This document shows positions 62,365-64,000 of a stretch of DNA of 64,000 nucleotides, one piece after another. The notes under the pieces are model-generated. The model did not search any database. It worked only from the letters and a program-made list of their open reading frames with translations, and was not told the origin of the DNA. A program made the position numbers and the translations under genes. The stretch is from Calliopum simillimum (lineage: Eukaryota; Arthropoda; Insecta; Diptera; Lauxaniidae). The stretch lies in the NCBI GenBank assembly GCA_951812925.1, contig OX638371.1:38972101-39036100 (forward strand), read 5' to 3'. Numbering within the stretch: the stretch's first letter is position 1; each line of letters opens with the position of its first letter.

Positions 62365-63731
62365 TCATGTTTGTTTGGACATTTAGGCGTTAGAACACCT
62401 TTCTGTCCACATTTGAAACAAAACATATTTTTGATCATTTCCGAACAATAAATATAAGAATGTCCATAAGCAAGACAATTCCAACACTGAATCTTGGAAT
62501 AATCTGTTCGAGGTAAGCGACGATTAAATTGTAATGCTTCTAATTGTGGATCTCCATCAAAATCCGACTCTTCATAAGCTTCTATCTCATTGACTTGACT
62601 TCGTTGACTAAACAAAGGAGTCTGATGTTTGCTTTCACGCAATACCTGCTCAGCTTTACGAGCAAGATCTCTAAACTGTTCAAGACCATTTGGCTCAGAA
62701 TTGAAAAGCATATATTTTAAGTTTGAAGTCAGATTTTTCCTTATGATATTAATAAGACTTTGCTCAGGAATTGGCTCACTTAAGCGTGCATTCATAGAAA
62801 CTATAGCAGAGTGGAAATCGTCGTAGGTCTCTTTGTAATTTTGCTTACGCAATGAAATTCGTAATTTAATATCGTGGTCACTTTCGAGCGTACCAAATTG
62901 TCTTCTGATAGAATAACTCAAGAAAGGGTATGTAGCGCTTTGATTCTGCCTCATAAATAACCAATACCATTCTTCTGCTTTGCCCTTTAAGAAGATCTGA
63001 AAATTAGACATCAAATGCTCATAAGAACATTGAGAACGTTCACGAAGAGTATCAATCTTAAATAGAAAATCAGAGACACTTCCAATCCCATCATAAGATA
63101 TATTCCAGTCTTTTAGTTTTACACTACTGGTATCAAAAGAAAGCGAGTTGGAAACTACACGAGGTTGACCTCTAGATATGTTTTCAAACCACTGACCAGA
63201 AAAATTCATTCTTTGATTCGGGTTACCCATATTGCTTTTCATAGCTCTTAATTCATTTTTAAATTGTTCATGACTTTCACGCATAGTTTTTTTAAATTCA
63301 TTTTGAGTGTTACGCATGGTTTGTTCAAAAAGTAAAATCAGAGGGTTAGATAATTTTTCATTATCTGAAGTAGCTGCATTTATATCAAATTGGTTCGTTT
63401 CACCGGAAACGGAATTATTAGCAGGCGAATTCTTGGCAGAACTAGCAGCTCCAATTCGCTGATCATCACCTAAATAAGCTTGATTATCTACATTGTCATC
63501 ATTCATCTCAATAAGATCAGTTGCCTCAGCAGATCGATGATCAATACGCAAAGTAAGATTATTCGAGTTTGACAATAAACCGATCTGCGGAGAATGAACA
63601 ACCCTGGGTTGACCTGAAATAATTTCGTCAGGCATTGTGGACAAATTTTTAAAATGATCGTTGGTAATTTCAGATGGAGTTTGACTTCGACTTCCTTCAA
63701 AATTAGTTTCTTTTGAACTACGAAGTATCAT
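62292..63731 (-). CDS. gag: Ty3/gypsy retrotransposon Gag
   Basis: 479 codons from ATG at 63731. The N-terminal half is polar and Asn/Ser-rich. The middle carries a capsid-like region (KGKAEEWYWLFMRQNQ, SIRRQFGTLESDHDIKLRIS), typical of Ty3 Gag. The C-terminus has a canonical CX2CX4HX4C knuckle at 416-429 and a second Cys motif at 438-451 in which the His is Val. It overlaps pol by 73 nt in the -1 frame. Confidence 0.92.
   Translation of the reverse strand: MILRSSKETNFEGSRSQTPSEITNDHFKNLSTMPDEIISGQPRVVHSPQIGLLSNSNNLTLRIDHRSAEATDLIEMNDDNVDNQAYLGDDQRIGAASSAKNSPANNSVSGETNQFDINAATSDNEKLSNPLILLFEQTMRNTQNEFKKTMRESHEQFKNELRAMKSNMGNPNQRMNFSGQWFENISRGQPRVVSNSLSFDTSSVKLKDWNISYDGIGSVSDFLFKIDTLRERSQCSYEHLMSNFQIFLKGKAEEWYWLFMRQNQSATYPFLSYSIRRQFGTLESDHDIKLRISLRKQNYKETYDDFHSAIVSMNARLSEPIPEQSLINIIRKNLTSNLKYMLFNSEPNGLEQFRDLARKAEQVLRESKHQTPLFSQRSQVNEIEAYEESDFDGDPQLEALQFNRRLPRTDYSKIQCWNCLAYGHSYIYCSEMIKNMFCFKCGQKGVLTPKCPNKHEGNLKRSEMATGDSRSSHQSPSLI
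62358..62364 (-). promoter_or_regulatory. Programmed -1 frameshift slippery site GGGAAAC
   Basis: In the gag frame the codons are GAG GGA AAC, so the heptamer is G GGA AAC, matching X XXY YYZ. Slipping back one base puts the ribosome in the pol frame just after the last -1-frame stop (TGA). The pol frame is then open to 59026. Confidence 0.85.
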
Positions 63732-64000
63732 TTTTTTGTTTAAAATAAAAAAAAAATGAATTTAAGTTTATTATACCGAATGAATATTAAATTAATTTTG
63801 CTATCAATTTAATAATCTTAAAAATAAAATTATGTAATTAAAATGGAAATTAGTTTGTGTGAAATATATGTATATCAAAATTGTAGACTGGGAACGCTAA
63901 CAAAGTTCAATGAAACAAAACACAGCCGTGCTGTTAAACTAAAACAGGCTACGTATAACTACTGTAAATAAGCTATACTGACTCTATTAATTAATAAAAT

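Larger units (their letters stand above)
59026..64000 (-). mobile_element. Ty3/gypsy LTR retrotransposon (5' end runs off the window)
   Basis: Minus-strand gag and pol with intact frames. The 269 nt between the gag start and the window edge is AT-rich leader or 5' LTR. No primer-binding site or LTR boundary could be assigned. Confidence 0.85.

Noticed and set aside
60084..62826. Plus- and minus-strand ORFs overlapping pol and gag
   Set aside because: They are shadows of the long retrotransposon frames on the minus strand.
57480..63945. Similarity between 57480-57535 (+) and 63889-63945 (-), both with CTTTGT(C/T)AGCGTTCCCA, as LTR pair
   Set aside because: The two segments are inverted relative to each other, whereas LTRs of one element must be direct repeats. 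It may be an unrelated LTR relic.

Overview
The window is AT-rich, intron-containing DNA from an animal genome, almost certainly a higher dipteran fly. Gene structure and transposon content support this: GT-AG introns, a Wallenda-type DLK kinase, an INDY/SLC13 transporter, many mariner, Tc1, pogo and hAT relics, and DINE-1-like repeats. A transposon-rich fly such as a tephritid would fit, but the species cannot be fixed from sequence alone.

Three host genes are visible. (1) Positions 1-423 (+) hold the last exon of an unrecognised cysteine-rich protein. (2) Positions 35697-6972 (-) hold wallenda (wnd), the fly DLK/MAP3K12-13 kinase. Six common coding exons (14031-6972) sum to exactly 985 codons. 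Two candidate first coding exons, at 27690-27623 and 35697-35552, end in the same splice phase and could each be joined to the common exon. (3) Positions 36611-45408 (+) hold an SLC13 (INDY-like) dicarboxylate/citrate transporter. Thirteen exons sum to 555 codons and every junction is in phase. The outer wnd exon and the transporter start are head to head, about 0.9 kb apart.

Most of the rest is mobile DNA, much of it nested. 0.7-5.4 kb: foldback MITE, hairpin MITE, mariner relic, a DINE-like repeat split by a deleted Tc1 element, and a LINE tail. 7.6-8.6 kb: a very long uniform nonamer array in a wnd intron. 9.9-12.3 kb: mariner debris and two MITEs in another wnd intron. 14-27 kb (13.6 kb wnd intron, if the 27.6 kb exon is used): foldbacks, a hAT element, Harbinger-like elements, two LINE fragments, and a pogo/Tigger relic carrying a hAT MITE. 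28-35 kb: more foldbacks and DINE repeats, including a 2.1 kb foldback with CACTA/TAGTG ends. 37-45 kb: LINE, hAT, TA-target and DINE insertions in transporter introns. 46-52 kb: two multi-layer nests of mariner-superfamily, hAT-like and MITE insertions. 54.5-57 kb: MITE, an iterated-motif foldback, and Tc1 and mariner relics. 59.0-63.7 kb (-): a Ty3/gypsy retrotransposon with open gag and pol ORFs that overlap in the -1 frame at a canonical slippery heptamer.

Several insertions can be dated relative to each other, because related copies inside the window preserve the empty target site. No CRISPR array, bacterial gene or intact tRNA gene was seen.
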